NCBI GenBank assembly: GCA_947458305.1
Contig: CANGZO010000004.1
Coordinates: forward strand, 1-28,751
From: Comamonadaceae bacterium
GTDB taxonomy: Bacteria; Pseudomonadota; Gammaproteobacteria; Burkholderiales; Burkholderiaceae_C
Direction: 5' to 3'
Length of the DNA: 28,751 bases
Under the pieces are notes generated by a model. The model saw only the letters and a program-made list of their open reading frames with translations, searched no databases and was not told the DNA's origin. Positions 7,590-15,968 of the stretch are shown here, one piece after another (position 1 is the first letter of the stretch; each line of letters begins with the position of its first letter). Made by a program: the position numbers and the translations under genes.

Positions 7590-9254
7590 ATGCTCAATCT
7601 AAAAAAGCTCACTTTCGGCGTCGCATTTTTGTTTTTTGGAAGTTTGGTTGGCATTCCTCTGGCCAGTTTTTTCTTCACAGCCCCGATCAAAATTGGGGGT
7701 GATCTTTACCAAAAGATTGCGCACGAGAAAGATCTTTTGGCTGCAACCGTTCCGCCAGACATGTATGTCATCGAAACGCATTACTCCGTCGCGCACACGA
7801 TGATCAAGGTCTACAAGGATTTGGGGTCAACAAGCATTACAGATTACAAAGAGGTAAAGCGGTTGATTGCGCAGTCACCAAAAATCCAAGAGGACTATCA
7901 AAAGGCTTACGAGTACTTTGTTAAAAGCCATCTCAGCAACCCAGAATTGTTGTCACTTGTAGAGTTATCCGATAAGCATGTTCGCCGGTATTTCGAACTT
8001 CTTAACGATCATTTCTTGCCCATTCTCAACACCGGTGACACGGTCCGAATCAAGGCCCAATTTGATTTGATGGTGCGGGCATTTGAAGCCCATCGCGGCG
8101 CAATTGATGCTTTGTTGCCCAAAATTCATCAACAAATCAGTCTCAATGAGGCGTCTGCGCAGGTCATTCAGAACCGGGTTGTATTGAGCGTCGTGGGTTT
8201 GGCTTTGGGTATTTTGGTGGTTGGACTGTTGATCCTATGGGCCGCATACCAGATGTCTGTCAAGCCATTGTTGCGGGTTGCGCGTGATATTTACGAAGGA
8301 ACTGAGGAAAGTCGTCACGCCGCCACTCAGATGACTCACGCAAGTCAGAATCTAGCGCAAGGAGCGAGTGAACAAGCCGCTGCGATCGAAGAAACCAGTG
8401 CTTCTTTGGAAGAGGTTTCAAGCATGATTCACTCAACAGCAAACAATGCCGATCAGGCCAAGCAGTTGGCCACAGAAACACGCGCTTCTGCCCAAGAGGG
8501 GGTTCGCAACATGATCGACATGACAACTGCTATGGCCGCAATCGAGAAGTCCAGTAGCGATGTGGCCAAGATTGTGAAAAGCATTGACGAAATCGCTTTT
8601 CAAACCAATATTTTGGCCCTCAATGCGGCTGTCGAGGCAGCCCGTGCAGGTGAGGCGGGAGCCGGATTTGCTGTGGTGGCCGATGAGGTCCGATCACTGG
8701 CTCAGCGCAGTGCGATGGCAGCCCATGAGTCTGCAGAAAAAATTGAGGCGTCTATCAAGAGCAGCCGGTTGGGCGCTGTGTCGTTGCAACGTGTTCAAGA
8801 TTCTTTGGGCTTGATAGAGACCAAAATTACCAAAACGGATGCGCTGGTGGCTGAAATCACAATGGCTGCACGCGAGCAAGCCCAAGGCATTGAGCACATC
8901 AGTATTGCCATTGAGCAAATGAACAAGGTTGCCCAAGAGACTGCTGAAAGCGCAAGCCAAATTGCACATTCAGCCGAGCAAACGCAAGCTCAAGCCAAAA
9001 ATTTCGAAGAGCTTGTGGCTCGTGGTGTAAGTGTTGTGGGTTTCAGCGTTAAAAAACGTTCATTTCCCAAAGACTCAGAGGTCTCAAACACACGGTCTCG
9101 CGTGGGCTCATTGGTCGAACGGACAAGTCGCCAAAATCCAAACAGCAGCAGAGTTATTTCGGACCGGCACATGGCCGACACCTTGGCACATGAGCGCAAA
9201 CCTAAGCTTGGCTCGTCTGGTAGTGCGACGGAGCACCACTTCAAAGATTTTTAA
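7590..9254 (+). CDS. Methyl-accepting chemotaxis protein without recognisable HAMP domain
   Basis: A 554-residue receptor. It has a first membrane helix (about 8-29), a helical periplasmic sensor (about 31-196) containing PPDMYVIE (55-62), and a second membrane helix (197-221). Only ~30 residues later the cytoplasmic coiled coil begins with ASQNLAQGASEQAAAIEETS. No HAMP domain, with its characteristic second helix and DE-(I/L)G motif, fits in between. The hairpin tip is canonical: EIAFQTNILALNAAVEAARA (334-353) followed by GFAVVADEVRSLAQRSA. Candidate methylation segments are around 260-280 and 437-459. A basic, probably disordered tail (487-554) lacks the NWETF-type CheR tether. AAAGG at 7576-7580 (with the A at 7575) supports the ATG at 7590; an in-frame TTG at 7548 is rejected. 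The stop overlaps the cheR start by one base. Confidence 0.93.
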   Translation: MLNLKKLTFGVAFLFFGSLVGIPLASFFFTAPIKIGGDLYQKIAHEKDLLAATVPPDMYVIETHYSVAHTMIKVYKDLGSTSITDYKEVKRLIAQSPKIQEDYQKAYEYFVKSHLSNPELLSLVELSDKHVRRYFELLNDHFLPILNTGDTVRIKAQFDLMVRAFEAHRGAIDALLPKIHQQISLNEASAQVIQNRVVLSVVGLALGILVVGLLILWAAYQMSVKPLLRVARDIYEGTEESRHAATQMTHASQNLAQGASEQAAAIEETSASLEEVSSMIHSTANNADQAKQLATETRASAQEGVRNMIDMTTAMAAIEKSSSDVAKIVKSIDEIAFQTNILALNAAVEAARAGEAGAGFAVVADEVRSLAQRSAMAAHESAEKIEASIKSSRLGAVSLQRVQDSLGLIETKITKTDALVAEITMAAREQAQGIEHISIAIEQMNKVAQETAESASQIAHSAEQTQAQAKNFEELVARGVSVVGFSVKKRSFPKDSEVSNTRSRVGSLVERTSRQNPNSSRVISDRHMADTLAHERKPKLGSSGSATEHHFKDF

Positions 9255-10126
9255 TGTTGGATTCTCATTCGGCCTTGAGCGCATCAGCGCTCAAAGATCC
9301 TCCCATATCAGCTCAGGCTTACAATTTTTTGAGTGGGCTGATACACCAACACAGCCATATCCAACTGGGGCCGAACAAGCAAACACTGTTAACCAGTCGC
9401 TTGTCCAGACACAGACGCGATTTGCGCTTGGCAACATGGGAAGATTACGTCGCCTGGCTGTCGCAAAACCAGACCGACGGTATCGATACGGTGATAGATC
9501 TGATCGCAACAAATCACACACAATTTTTCAGAGAAAAAATTCATTTTGATTTGCTGCGTGATGGTTTGATCCAACAATTGTTGAGCAATTGCGAGTCGAC
9601 ACAGGCTGGACTTCGTTGCTGGTCAGCAGCCTGCTCGACAGGTGAAGAGCCCTACACTTTGGCCATCGTCTTGAGTCAATTTGCAGAACAAAAGCATCCT
9701 GGGATGCGCTGGAAAATTGATGCCACTGACATTTCTTATCGTGCTTTGAACAAAGCCATGGCGGGTGTTTACGATATCGGTCGTCTCTCGTTGCCTGATC
9801 CTGATTTTTTACGTCAGTACTTTCAGAAAGGTTCCGGACCCTACGAGGGCTTTTGCAAGGTCAAAGACTTTTTGCGTGAAAAGATCCACTTCAGTCAATT
9901 GAACCTTTTTGGTGAACGCTTATCGTTACTAGACAGGCAGCACATTATTTTTTGTCGCAATGTGTTGATTTACTTTGATTTGACGTCGCAAAGCCAGCTG
10001 ATTCAACGTTTGCATGATGTGTTGGAGCCGGGTGGCCTGTTGATCGTAGGACACTCGGACAGTTTGCTTCGCATCAATCACCGTTTAAAGGGACTGGGTA
10101 ATGGCGTGTACAAGCGTGTTCAGTGA
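9254..10126 (+). CDS. cheR: Chemoreceptor glutamate methyltransferase CheR
   Basis: A 290-residue S-adenosylmethionine-dependent methyltransferase that methylates receptor glutamates for adaptation. The N-terminal helical domain ends with TNHTQFFRE (86-94). The SAM-binding loop is SAACSTGEEPYTLA (124-137), the acidic residue after strand 2 is in DATDIS (156-161), and FCRNVLIYFD (233-242) and the GHSDSL motif (266-271, usually GHSESL) are present. No C-terminal TPR extension follows, so it is a plain CheR. Its ATG overlaps the mcp stop codon (TAATG), so translation is coupled to the receptor. CheB follows after 18 bp. Confidence 0.95.
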   Translation: MLDSHSALSASALKDPPISAQAYNFLSGLIHQHSHIQLGPNKQTLLTSRLSRHRRDLRLATWEDYVAWLSQNQTDGIDTVIDLIATNHTQFFREKIHFDLLRDGLIQQLLSNCESTQAGLRCWSAACSTGEEPYTLAIVLSQFAEQKHPGMRWKIDATDISYRALNKAMAGVYDIGRLSLPDPDFLRQYFQKGSGPYEGFCKVKDFLREKIHFSQLNLFGERLSLLDRQHIIFCRNVLIYFDLTSQSQLIQRLHDVLEPGGLLIVGHSDSLLRINHRLKGLGNGVYKRVQ

Positions 10127-10144
10127 GCCGATTGTGGAAAACCA

Positions 10145-11218
10145 ATGACTATCAAGGTTTTGATTGTTGATGACTCGGCCCTCGTACGCAGGACCATTAC
10201 GGAAACGCTTTCGCATGACCCAGCCATTGAAGTGGTTGGTGTTGCCAACGATCCATTGATTGCGATTGAAAAAATACCGCGATTACAACCCGATGTGATC
10301 ACTTTGGACATGGAAATGCCGCGAATGGATGGTTTGACATTTTTGCGTTTACTGCAAAAAGAGCGATCCTCAGTGGCGGTGCTTGTGATCAGCTCCTTGA
10401 CACAGCAGGGCTCCAAAATGGCCTTGGACGCCATGGATGCGGGAGCCATGGATGTTTTGGCAAAGCCGGACGGCAGTACCTCGATTGGTGCTTTGGGGGG
10501 GAAGTTGGCTTTCCACATCAAGGCGGCCTATGCAGCGAAGCAACGCTTGCGAAGGTTGCGGCAGATCGATGCCATGCCTACATCATTTCCACGCCATGTG
10601 GTTCGCCCGTTTGTTTCCAGCGGTCAAAGTAAATTAGGTGACCCACGTCTTGTGGTGGTGGGTGCATCCACGGGGGGCGTTGAGGCTTTGCGTGCTTTGT
10701 TACCAGCCTTACCAGCAGGTTTGCCACCAATTTTGGTGGTGCAACACATCCCTGCATTTTTTTCAAAAGCAGTCGCGGACAGGCTCAATGCTTTATCCGA
10801 CTATGAAATCAGGGAAGCTGTCGACGATGAACCCGTGCTCCCTGGCCAATGTCTCATGGCGCCAGGAAACTTCCACATGTTGGTGACACGAAGCTCGGGC
10901 GGTTATAGAACCCGATTGGTTCAGAGTCCACCAGTTCATCACTGTCGGCCGGCGGTTGATTTACTGTTTCATTCAGCTGCTGCTGCTGCTGGCAAGCACA
11001 CTTTAGGGGTTTTATTAACGGGTATGGGCAGTGACGGCGCATTGGGCATGCAGGCGATTCGCAATGCAGGGGGAACCAATTTGGCTGAGCACGAAGACAG
11101 CTGCATTGTTTATGGCATGCCAAGAGCAGCTGTTCAGTTGGGTGTTGTTGACAAATCGGTATTGCTTGACCACATGCCTCAAGCCATCCTGGATGCGTTG
11201 GGGCGCATCTCCACGTAG
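10145..11218 (+). CDS. cheB: Chemoreceptor methylesterase CheB
   Basis: A 357-residue protein with an N-terminal receiver and a C-terminal methylesterase/deamidase domain, the counterpart of CheR in adaptation. The receiver has the acidic pair D9-D10, phospho-acceptor D55 in LDMEMPRMDG and K107 in AKPDG. The esterase catalytic triad is visible: Ser175 in GASTGG (173-178), His201 in VVQHIP and Asp297 in GMGSDG (293-298). The linker (about 125-165) is basic. It is the last gene of the tight operon. CheB is one of only two receiver-containing proteins in the chemosensory block, the other being the hybrid kinase 98 bp downstream. Confidence 0.95.
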   Translation: MTIKVLIVDDSALVRRTITETLSHDPAIEVVGVANDPLIAIEKIPRLQPDVITLDMEMPRMDGLTFLRLLQKERSSVAVLVISSLTQQGSKMALDAMDAGAMDVLAKPDGSTSIGALGGKLAFHIKAAYAAKQRLRRLRQIDAMPTSFPRHVVRPFVSSGQSKLGDPRLVVVGASTGGVEALRALLPALPAGLPPILVVQHIPAFFSKAVADRLNALSDYEIREAVDDEPVLPGQCLMAPGNFHMLVTRSSGGYRTRLVQSPPVHHCRPAVDLLFHSAAAAAGKHTLGVLLTGMGSDGALGMQAIRNAGGTNLAEHEDSCIVYGMPRAAVQLGVVDKSVLLDHMPQAILDALGRIST

Positions 11219-11247
11219 CGCAATTTTTTGCAAACTGAGATGGCCAG

Positions 11248-11294
11248 ATTTTTTTGATAGTTTGGATATTTAAATATTAATTTATCAATAAAAT
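11248..11294. repeat. Nested AT-rich inverted repeat between cheB and hybrid kinase
   Basis: Outer 12-bp arms (11248-11259 and 11283-11294) match with one mismatch. Between them is a perfect 12-bp palindrome ATATTTAAATAT (11266-11277), centred within one base of the outer arms. The element starts 30 bp after the cheB stop and ends 22 bp before the hybrid kinase ATG. It could be a protein-binding site, a weak terminator or hairpin (a run of six T follows at 11298-11303), or chance in AT-rich DNA. Confidence 0.55.
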
Positions 11295-11316
11295 AAGTTT
11301 TTTATATAGCCTTGCT

Positions 11317-13377
11317 ATGAATGCCTTTTTTACCCGTTTGTCTATTCGCTTGAGGCTGCTCATCGGCTTCGCGTTGATGGGGATTTTATTATTTGGTGTG
11401 GTGTCAGTCAGTTGGTGGACCTTGAACCATGTTCAATCCAGCGCGCAACAGATCATTGACATGTATGAACCCCAGGTCGACCGCATGACTCGGGTTGAGC
11501 TTTTGATGGTCAAGATATCGTTGGAGGCACGCCATGCCATTCTCTCAGCCAAAGATCCATTGGAGCTCAATGCCGCCATTGAGCGCATAGGAAAAGACCG
11601 CAACAGATTGGTGGATTTGATCAACGAAACAGAGGCCAATTTATCAACCGTCATTGGGCGCGACATCATGAAAAATATTCGTGAAGCGGATGATGTGTTT
11701 TGGCGCCTTTCACTGCAAGTGGTGGGCCACGCTCAGACTGGCCAAGTAGCGGCGGCATATGCATTATTGACGACGGATTTGGTGCCCGCACGCAATCGCC
11801 AACTAGATCATATTGGTGCACAGAAAGAATGGCAGCGCCAATTGATGAACCAGGCATTGGCCGATGCCAGCCAGACCATTGCGCAAGTGAAAATGGTGTT
11901 GGCGGCGGTGGTGACTGGTATTTTGGTTCTGATCAGTTTCATGTTGATTCGCTTGATCAATTCCATGATTCGGCCTTTGACCAGTTTGCTCAACACCATC
12001 GTCGAGGTCGAGCACAGCGGTGATTACACCCAACGCGTTGCCGTGGTGGGTGAAGACGAGGTGGGCCGCACGGCCGCAGCATTTGACCGCATGATGGAAA
12101 TCGTGGAAAGCCGCACCAATGAATTGGCGCGAAACCGCGAGCAACTGGAAGAAATGGTCGAACAGCGGACTGCCGAATTGAGCCGTGCCGTGACGGCTGC
12201 CAAATCTGCCAACGAAGCCAAAAGCCGTTTTTTGGCGACCATGTCGCACGAATTGCGCACACCCATGAACGGGGTGTTGGGCATGGCGCAGTTGCTGCTG
12301 TCGGGCCCTGTCGACAACAGCAAGACACAAGACTATGCGCGCACCATCCTTCATTCTGGTCAGTCACTGCTGACCTTGCTCAACGACATACTGGATTTGT
12401 CAAAGATCGAGTCCGGCACACAGACCCTTGATGCGGGCATGGTCAATCCGGTAGAGCTGTTGCAAAACACCCAGGCGCTGTTTGCCAACAACGCCCACGG
12501 TAAAGGGCTGAAACTGTCCGTTCGATGGAAGGGTCCTCACGGCCGCAGGTACAGCGCAGATGCGAACCGTTTGCAACAAATGCTGTCGAACTTGACCAAC
12601 AATGCCATCAAGTTCACTGCAGTAGGTGAGGTGTGCATTGAAGCCACGGAGCTGAATCAACAGGATGGGACGGCCACGGTTGAATGGGCCGTACAAGACT
12701 CGGGCATGGGCATTCCCTCGCACAAGATGCCTTTGTTGTTCCAGCCATTCAGCCAAGTCGATGATTCGACCACCCGCCAATTTGGCGGCACAGGCTTGGG
12801 TTTGTCCATCGTCAAAAGCTTGGCCCAATTAATGGATGGTGAGGTCGGCGTGGACAGCAAAGAAGGCGATGGCGCCCGTTTTTGGATTCGCTTGCGTCTG
12901 GATGTCATGACCGATGCCTTGGATTTGTCCGAACTGGACAGTGGCCAGGGTGCCAAACTCTTGTTGCAAGTTGCGGCGCATCGGATGTCCGGAATGGTCT
13001 TGGTGGTGGAAGACAACCCCGTCAACCAGCAAGTCATCAGCGCCATGCTGCGCCAGTTGGGGTTCGACGTGTTCTTGGTGGACAACGGGCAAAAGGCGGT
13101 GGACAAGGTTTTGTTGGAGGCCGATCGGATATCGGTCATCTTGATGGATGTGCAAATGCCTGTGTTGGACGGTTACGAAGCGACCCGTCTGATTCGGGCT
13201 TGGGAGGCGCTTGAAGGTCGACAAGCACTGCCCATCGTTGCGGTGACGGCCGATGCATTTGTCGAAGATCAAATGCGTTGTCGTGAGGCAGGGATGGATG
13301 AGTTTTTAGCCAAGCCCATCAAATTGGGAGCACTGGCCGATGTGCTCCACCGTTGTCACACCATTGGCCCTCCATAA
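11317..13377 (+). CDS. Hybrid sensor histidine kinase with receiver domain
   Basis: A 686-residue membrane kinase. It has a first membrane helix (about 13-35), a helical periplasmic sensor resembling the four-helix-bundle type (about 36-190), a second membrane helix (about 192-212), a HAMP domain (about 213-265, with EDEVGRTAAAFDRM), and a coiled coil. The kinase core follows: H box SHELRTPMNGV with His311, N box SNLTNNAIKF (424-433), G1 DSGMGIP (461-467) and G2 GGTGLGLSI (490-498). A receiver domain closes the protein, with E565-D566, phospho-acceptor D611 in LMDVQMPVLDGYEA and K666 in AKPI. There is no HPt domain. It follows the chemosensory operon in the same direction after 98 bp, and could be its output or a separate relay. 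GC content rises from the 5' to the 3' half. The converging regulator gene ends 50 bp away. Confidence 0.93.
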   Translation: MNAFFTRLSIRLRLLIGFALMGILLFGVVSVSWWTLNHVQSSAQQIIDMYEPQVDRMTRVELLMVKISLEARHAILSAKDPLELNAAIERIGKDRNRLVDLINETEANLSTVIGRDIMKNIREADDVFWRLSLQVVGHAQTGQVAAAYALLTTDLVPARNRQLDHIGAQKEWQRQLMNQALADASQTIAQVKMVLAAVVTGILVLISFMLIRLINSMIRPLTSLLNTIVEVEHSGDYTQRVAVVGEDEVGRTAAAFDRMMEIVESRTNELARNREQLEEMVEQRTAELSRAVTAAKSANEAKSRFLATMSHELRTPMNGVLGMAQLLLSGPVDNSKTQDYARTILHSGQSLLTLLNDILDLSKIESGTQTLDAGMVNPVELLQNTQALFANNAHGKGLKLSVRWKGPHGRRYSADANRLQQMLSNLTNNAIKFTAVGEVCIEATELNQQDGTATVEWAVQDSGMGIPSHKMPLLFQPFSQVDDSTTRQFGGTGLGLSIVKSLAQLMDGEVGVDSKEGDGARFWIRLRLDVMTDALDLSELDSGQGAKLLLQVAAHRMSGMVLVVEDNPVNQQVISAMLRQLGFDVFLVDNGQKAVDKVLLEADRISVILMDVQMPVLDGYEATRLIRAWEALEGRQALPIVAVTADAFVEDQMRCREAGMDEFLAKPIKLGALADVLHRCHTIGPP

Positions 13378-13427
13378 CACCGTAGCCCGGGATCTCAGCG
13401 ACTCACGCTGCTGGGACTGCCCAAGCT

Positions 13428-14147
13428 TCAAACCTGGACTTCAGTTGGCGCCTCCAGCCTGTAACCCAACCCGCGCATGGTCTGGATCAAGGGCACAGCA
13501 CGGCCTTCGTCGATTTTGCTGCGCAAGCGCCGGATGTAGACGTCCACCACATTGGTCAGCGGGTCCTCGTTCAAGCCCCACACGCTCGACAAAATCCGCT
13601 CTCGGCTGAACAAACGCCCTGGCGCACTCATCAGCAGTTCCAACAGGGCCAACTCACGGGCTGTCAAATTCAGGGTTTCGCCTGCGCGGCTGGCGCGCAT
13701 GGACTCACGGTCCAGCAAAACATCGGCCACTTGCAAGTGCGTGGGGCGTGTGCTTTGCAGGCTTTGCCCACGGCGCGCCAAGGCTTCCAGCCGAGCCAGC
13801 AATTCTTCAAACTCAAAGGGCTTGCACATGTAGTCGTCTGCCCCCATGCGCAAACCTGCCACCCTTTCTTCCAAGGTGTTCAATGCAGTCAGCATCAAGA
13901 TAGGAAAGGCGATGCCTTGCGCCCGCAGGGTTTGACAGATCTCCATGCCGTTCATGCCCGGCAGCATCAAATCGAGGACCACGACCGTGGTGGAGGCCTC
14001 GACCTTGGTTTGCCTTGCAGTCTCCAGCACCAAAGCCAAGCCTTCAGGTCCGGTGGCAGCGCGCTGAACCTGAAGGCCCTCGGCCCTCAGGCCGCGTTGC
14101 AAAAAGTCGGCAATTCTCGGGTCATCTTCGATCAGGATGATGTTCAT
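13428..14147 (-). CDS. OmpR-family response regulator
   Basis: A 239-residue DNA-binding regulator. The receiver has acidic residues E7-D8-D9, phospho-acceptor D59 in VVLDLMLPGMNG, T87 and K109 in MCKPFEFEELLAR. The C-terminal winged helix (about 135-233) contains LTARELALLELLMSAPGRLF, the recognition-helix region NVVDVYIRRLRSKID and the closing TMRGLGYRL hairpin, all typical of OmpR/PhoB effectors. Its ATG overlaps the stop of the upstream sensor kinase by 4 bp (ATGA), so the two are translationally coupled partners. The receiver has a slightly long insert (KVEAS, 48-52) before the strand that carries D59. The target genes are unknown; the divergent exported-protein gene at 15969 is a natural candidate. 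Confidence 0.94.
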   Translation of the reverse strand: MNIILIEDDPRIADFLQRGLRAEGLQVQRAATGPEGLALVLETARQTKVEASTTVVVLDLMLPGMNGMEICQTLRAQGIAFPILMLTALNTLEERVAGLRMGADDYMCKPFEFEELLARLEALARRGQSLQSTRPTHLQVADVLLDRESMRASRAGETLNLTARELALLELLMSAPGRLFSRERILSSVWGLNEDPLTNVVDVYIRRLRSKIDEGRAVPLIQTMRGLGYRLEAPTEVQV

Positions 14148-15781
14148 GGCTCAGCTTTGGAAAATGATTGTGCTGCGGGACGTGTCAACAAGGGCAACTG
14201 CAAAACGACGCAAGTTCCGGCACACTGCGTTTCATCGGCAGGGCTTTGCAGCGTCAAGCTGCCGCTGTGGGCCAATACCAAGGCCTTGGCAATGGGAAGC
14301 CCCAAGCCACTGCCCGCTGCCCGGTGCAAACGGGCCAGACTGCCGCGAAAGTGCCGGTCAAAGACCTGATGCAACTCCTCAGCAGGAATGCCAATTCCTT
14401 GGTCTGTGACTTGCAGCGTCAGCGTCGCTGGAAACTCATGACTTTGTTCCCAGCGAACCGTGACCGTGCCTTTGGGGTGAGAATAACGCACGGCGTTGTC
14501 CAGCAACAGCAAAAGCAGTTGGCTCAAGCGCTGCGCATCGCCCATGACCTTGACCGAACCCTTTGGCATCTCGGGGCAGTCAATCCGGATGTCCTTTTCG
14601 CCAGCCAAGGCGCTGGCCTGCGACAGCGCATCGGCCAAGGGCTCAGACAAGTCGACGGTTTGGTGCACGATGCTCAGCGTTTCCATGTCGCTGCGGGCCA
14701 TGGCCAACAAGTCGTCAATGACCGAGCCCAGTTGGCGCGAAATGGCCACAATGCGCTGCAATGCTTCGCGGTACTCAGGCGCAGGTCGCTCACCCCCGCG
14801 CAGGGTGATTTCGGCTTCGCCCCGAATGGCTGTGGTGGGTGTTCTCAGTTCGTGGCTGATGTCGGCCAACAATTGACGTCTGCGCGTGTCGGTTTGTTGC
14901 AGCGACTTGTTGGCCTCGTGCAGGGCGCGGGTACGTTCGCGCACTTCTGACTCCAGGCGATGGCGTTGTTCGGTTTCTTGTTGGCTGTGTTTTTCCAAGG
15001 CTGCGGCCATGGCGTTCATGCTTCGGGCCACGTCAGAAAACTCATCTTGTCCATCCAGTGGAATGCGGTGTTGCAGTTTTCCTTGTCTGAGCTTGTGTGC
15101 TCCTCTGGCCAGTTCGTCGATGGGGCGGCGCAGGGCCCTCGCAAAATAGACCGTCGCCCCCAAAGCCAACATGGCCAGAGAAAAGGCCATGCCAATCCAC
15201 AGCCAGTGGATGCGCGCCAAAGTGGCATCGGCGGCTTTACGCTCTCTGAGCATGGCCGCACGCTCCCGCACAATGCTTTGCCCGATCAACTGACGCAAAT
15301 CACGTCCTTCTGACTTTTCAAATACCTCACTCAAAGTGTCCCAGCCTAAACGGGCTGGAATGTCGGCGGGCAGGGTTTTGACTTGTCCCAGCGTTTCACC
15401 CAAAGTTTTGACGTTTTTTCGCAAGACTCCTAGAGCTTCTTGTCGGGCGACTTGCTCCTCGCCATCGCTGCCTTCCATGCCCAAATTCGACGCAGATTGG
15501 GCGAGCGTTGCCAAAGCGTCCAATGTTTGTTGCATGTCGTTGAGCAAAGCTTCTCGGGCTGATGGATCCCCTCCTGCGCCGATTTTGTGTTGGGTCACCC
15601 AAGCGCGCAGGTGCTGTTTGGTGGCCGACAGCTGCACAAATCCTTGGTGAATGTCGCTGGCAATGCGTCCTCGCACCACTTGGCGTTCGGCTTCTCGCAA
15701 GGCAAAGACCGCACCGATGCCCTGCAAAACAATGCAGGCAGCTAAAAAAAGGAGGACCCAACTGAGCTGTTTTCTGAACAT
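14144..15781 (-). CDS. Sensor histidine kinase partner of the OmpR-type regulator
   Basis: A 545-residue inner-membrane kinase. The first membrane helix is at about 7-28, and the helical periplasmic sensor (about 30-190) contains no motif I recognise. The second membrane helix is at about 193-214, followed by a HAMP domain (about 215-268, LRRPIDELARGAHKLRQGKL) and a coiled coil. The kinase core has the H box SHELRTPTTAIRGE with His310, an N box LLLLLLDNAVRYSHP (422-436), G1 TDQGIGIP (459-466) and G2 GSGLGLPIA (490-498). It is the first gene of a two-gene operon with the regulator. The promoter must lie in the 187-bp region shared with the exported-protein gene. Confidence 0.94.
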   Translation of the reverse strand: MFRKQLSWVLLFLAACIVLQGIGAVFALREAERQVVRGRIASDIHQGFVQLSATKQHLRAWVTQHKIGAGGDPSAREALLNDMQQTLDALATLAQSASNLGMEGSDGEEQVARQEALGVLRKNVKTLGETLGQVKTLPADIPARLGWDTLSEVFEKSEGRDLRQLIGQSIVRERAAMLRERKAADATLARIHWLWIGMAFSLAMLALGATVYFARALRRPIDELARGAHKLRQGKLQHRIPLDGQDEFSDVARSMNAMAAALEKHSQQETEQRHRLESEVRERTRALHEANKSLQQTDTRRRQLLADISHELRTPTTAIRGEAEITLRGGERPAPEYREALQRIVAISRQLGSVIDDLLAMARSDMETLSIVHQTVDLSEPLADALSQASALAGEKDIRIDCPEMPKGSVKVMGDAQRLSQLLLLLLDNAVRYSHPKGTVTVRWEQSHEFPATLTLQVTDQGIGIPAEELHQVFDRHFRGSLARLHRAAGSGLGLPIAKALVLAHSGSLTLQSPADETQCAGTCVVLQLPLLTRPAAQSFSKAEP

Positions 15782-15968
15782 TTTTGTATTGTCACAGTCC
15801 GCAATGTGTTGCAGGCACGTGTCATCTCTTGTTAATGCGAAGAGCTGACTATCGTCATTTGGGATTTATAGCGCCTTCATATGAATCATTTTTAATTACT
15901 TTTGACATCCAAATCAATGCGGATTGTCTGAAGAGCTCTTTTTATTCTCAATGATCGGAACCACCACC
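15782..15968. promoter_or_regulatory. Divergent regulatory region between sensor kinase and exported protein
   Basis: These 187 bp must contain promoters for both directions. A perfect 10-bp palindrome TTCATATGAA lies at 15876-15885. A perfect -35 hexamer TTGACA (15902-15907) reads towards the exported-protein gene, but I see no good -10 box at 16-18 bp. OmpR-type regulators usually bind direct repeats, and none is obvious by eye. Confidence 0.35.

Noticed and set aside
13396..13410. CAGCG/CGCTG hairpin between the converging hybrid kinase and regulator genes
   Set aside because: The stem is only 5 bp and no T tract follows on either strand, so a terminator cannot be supported.
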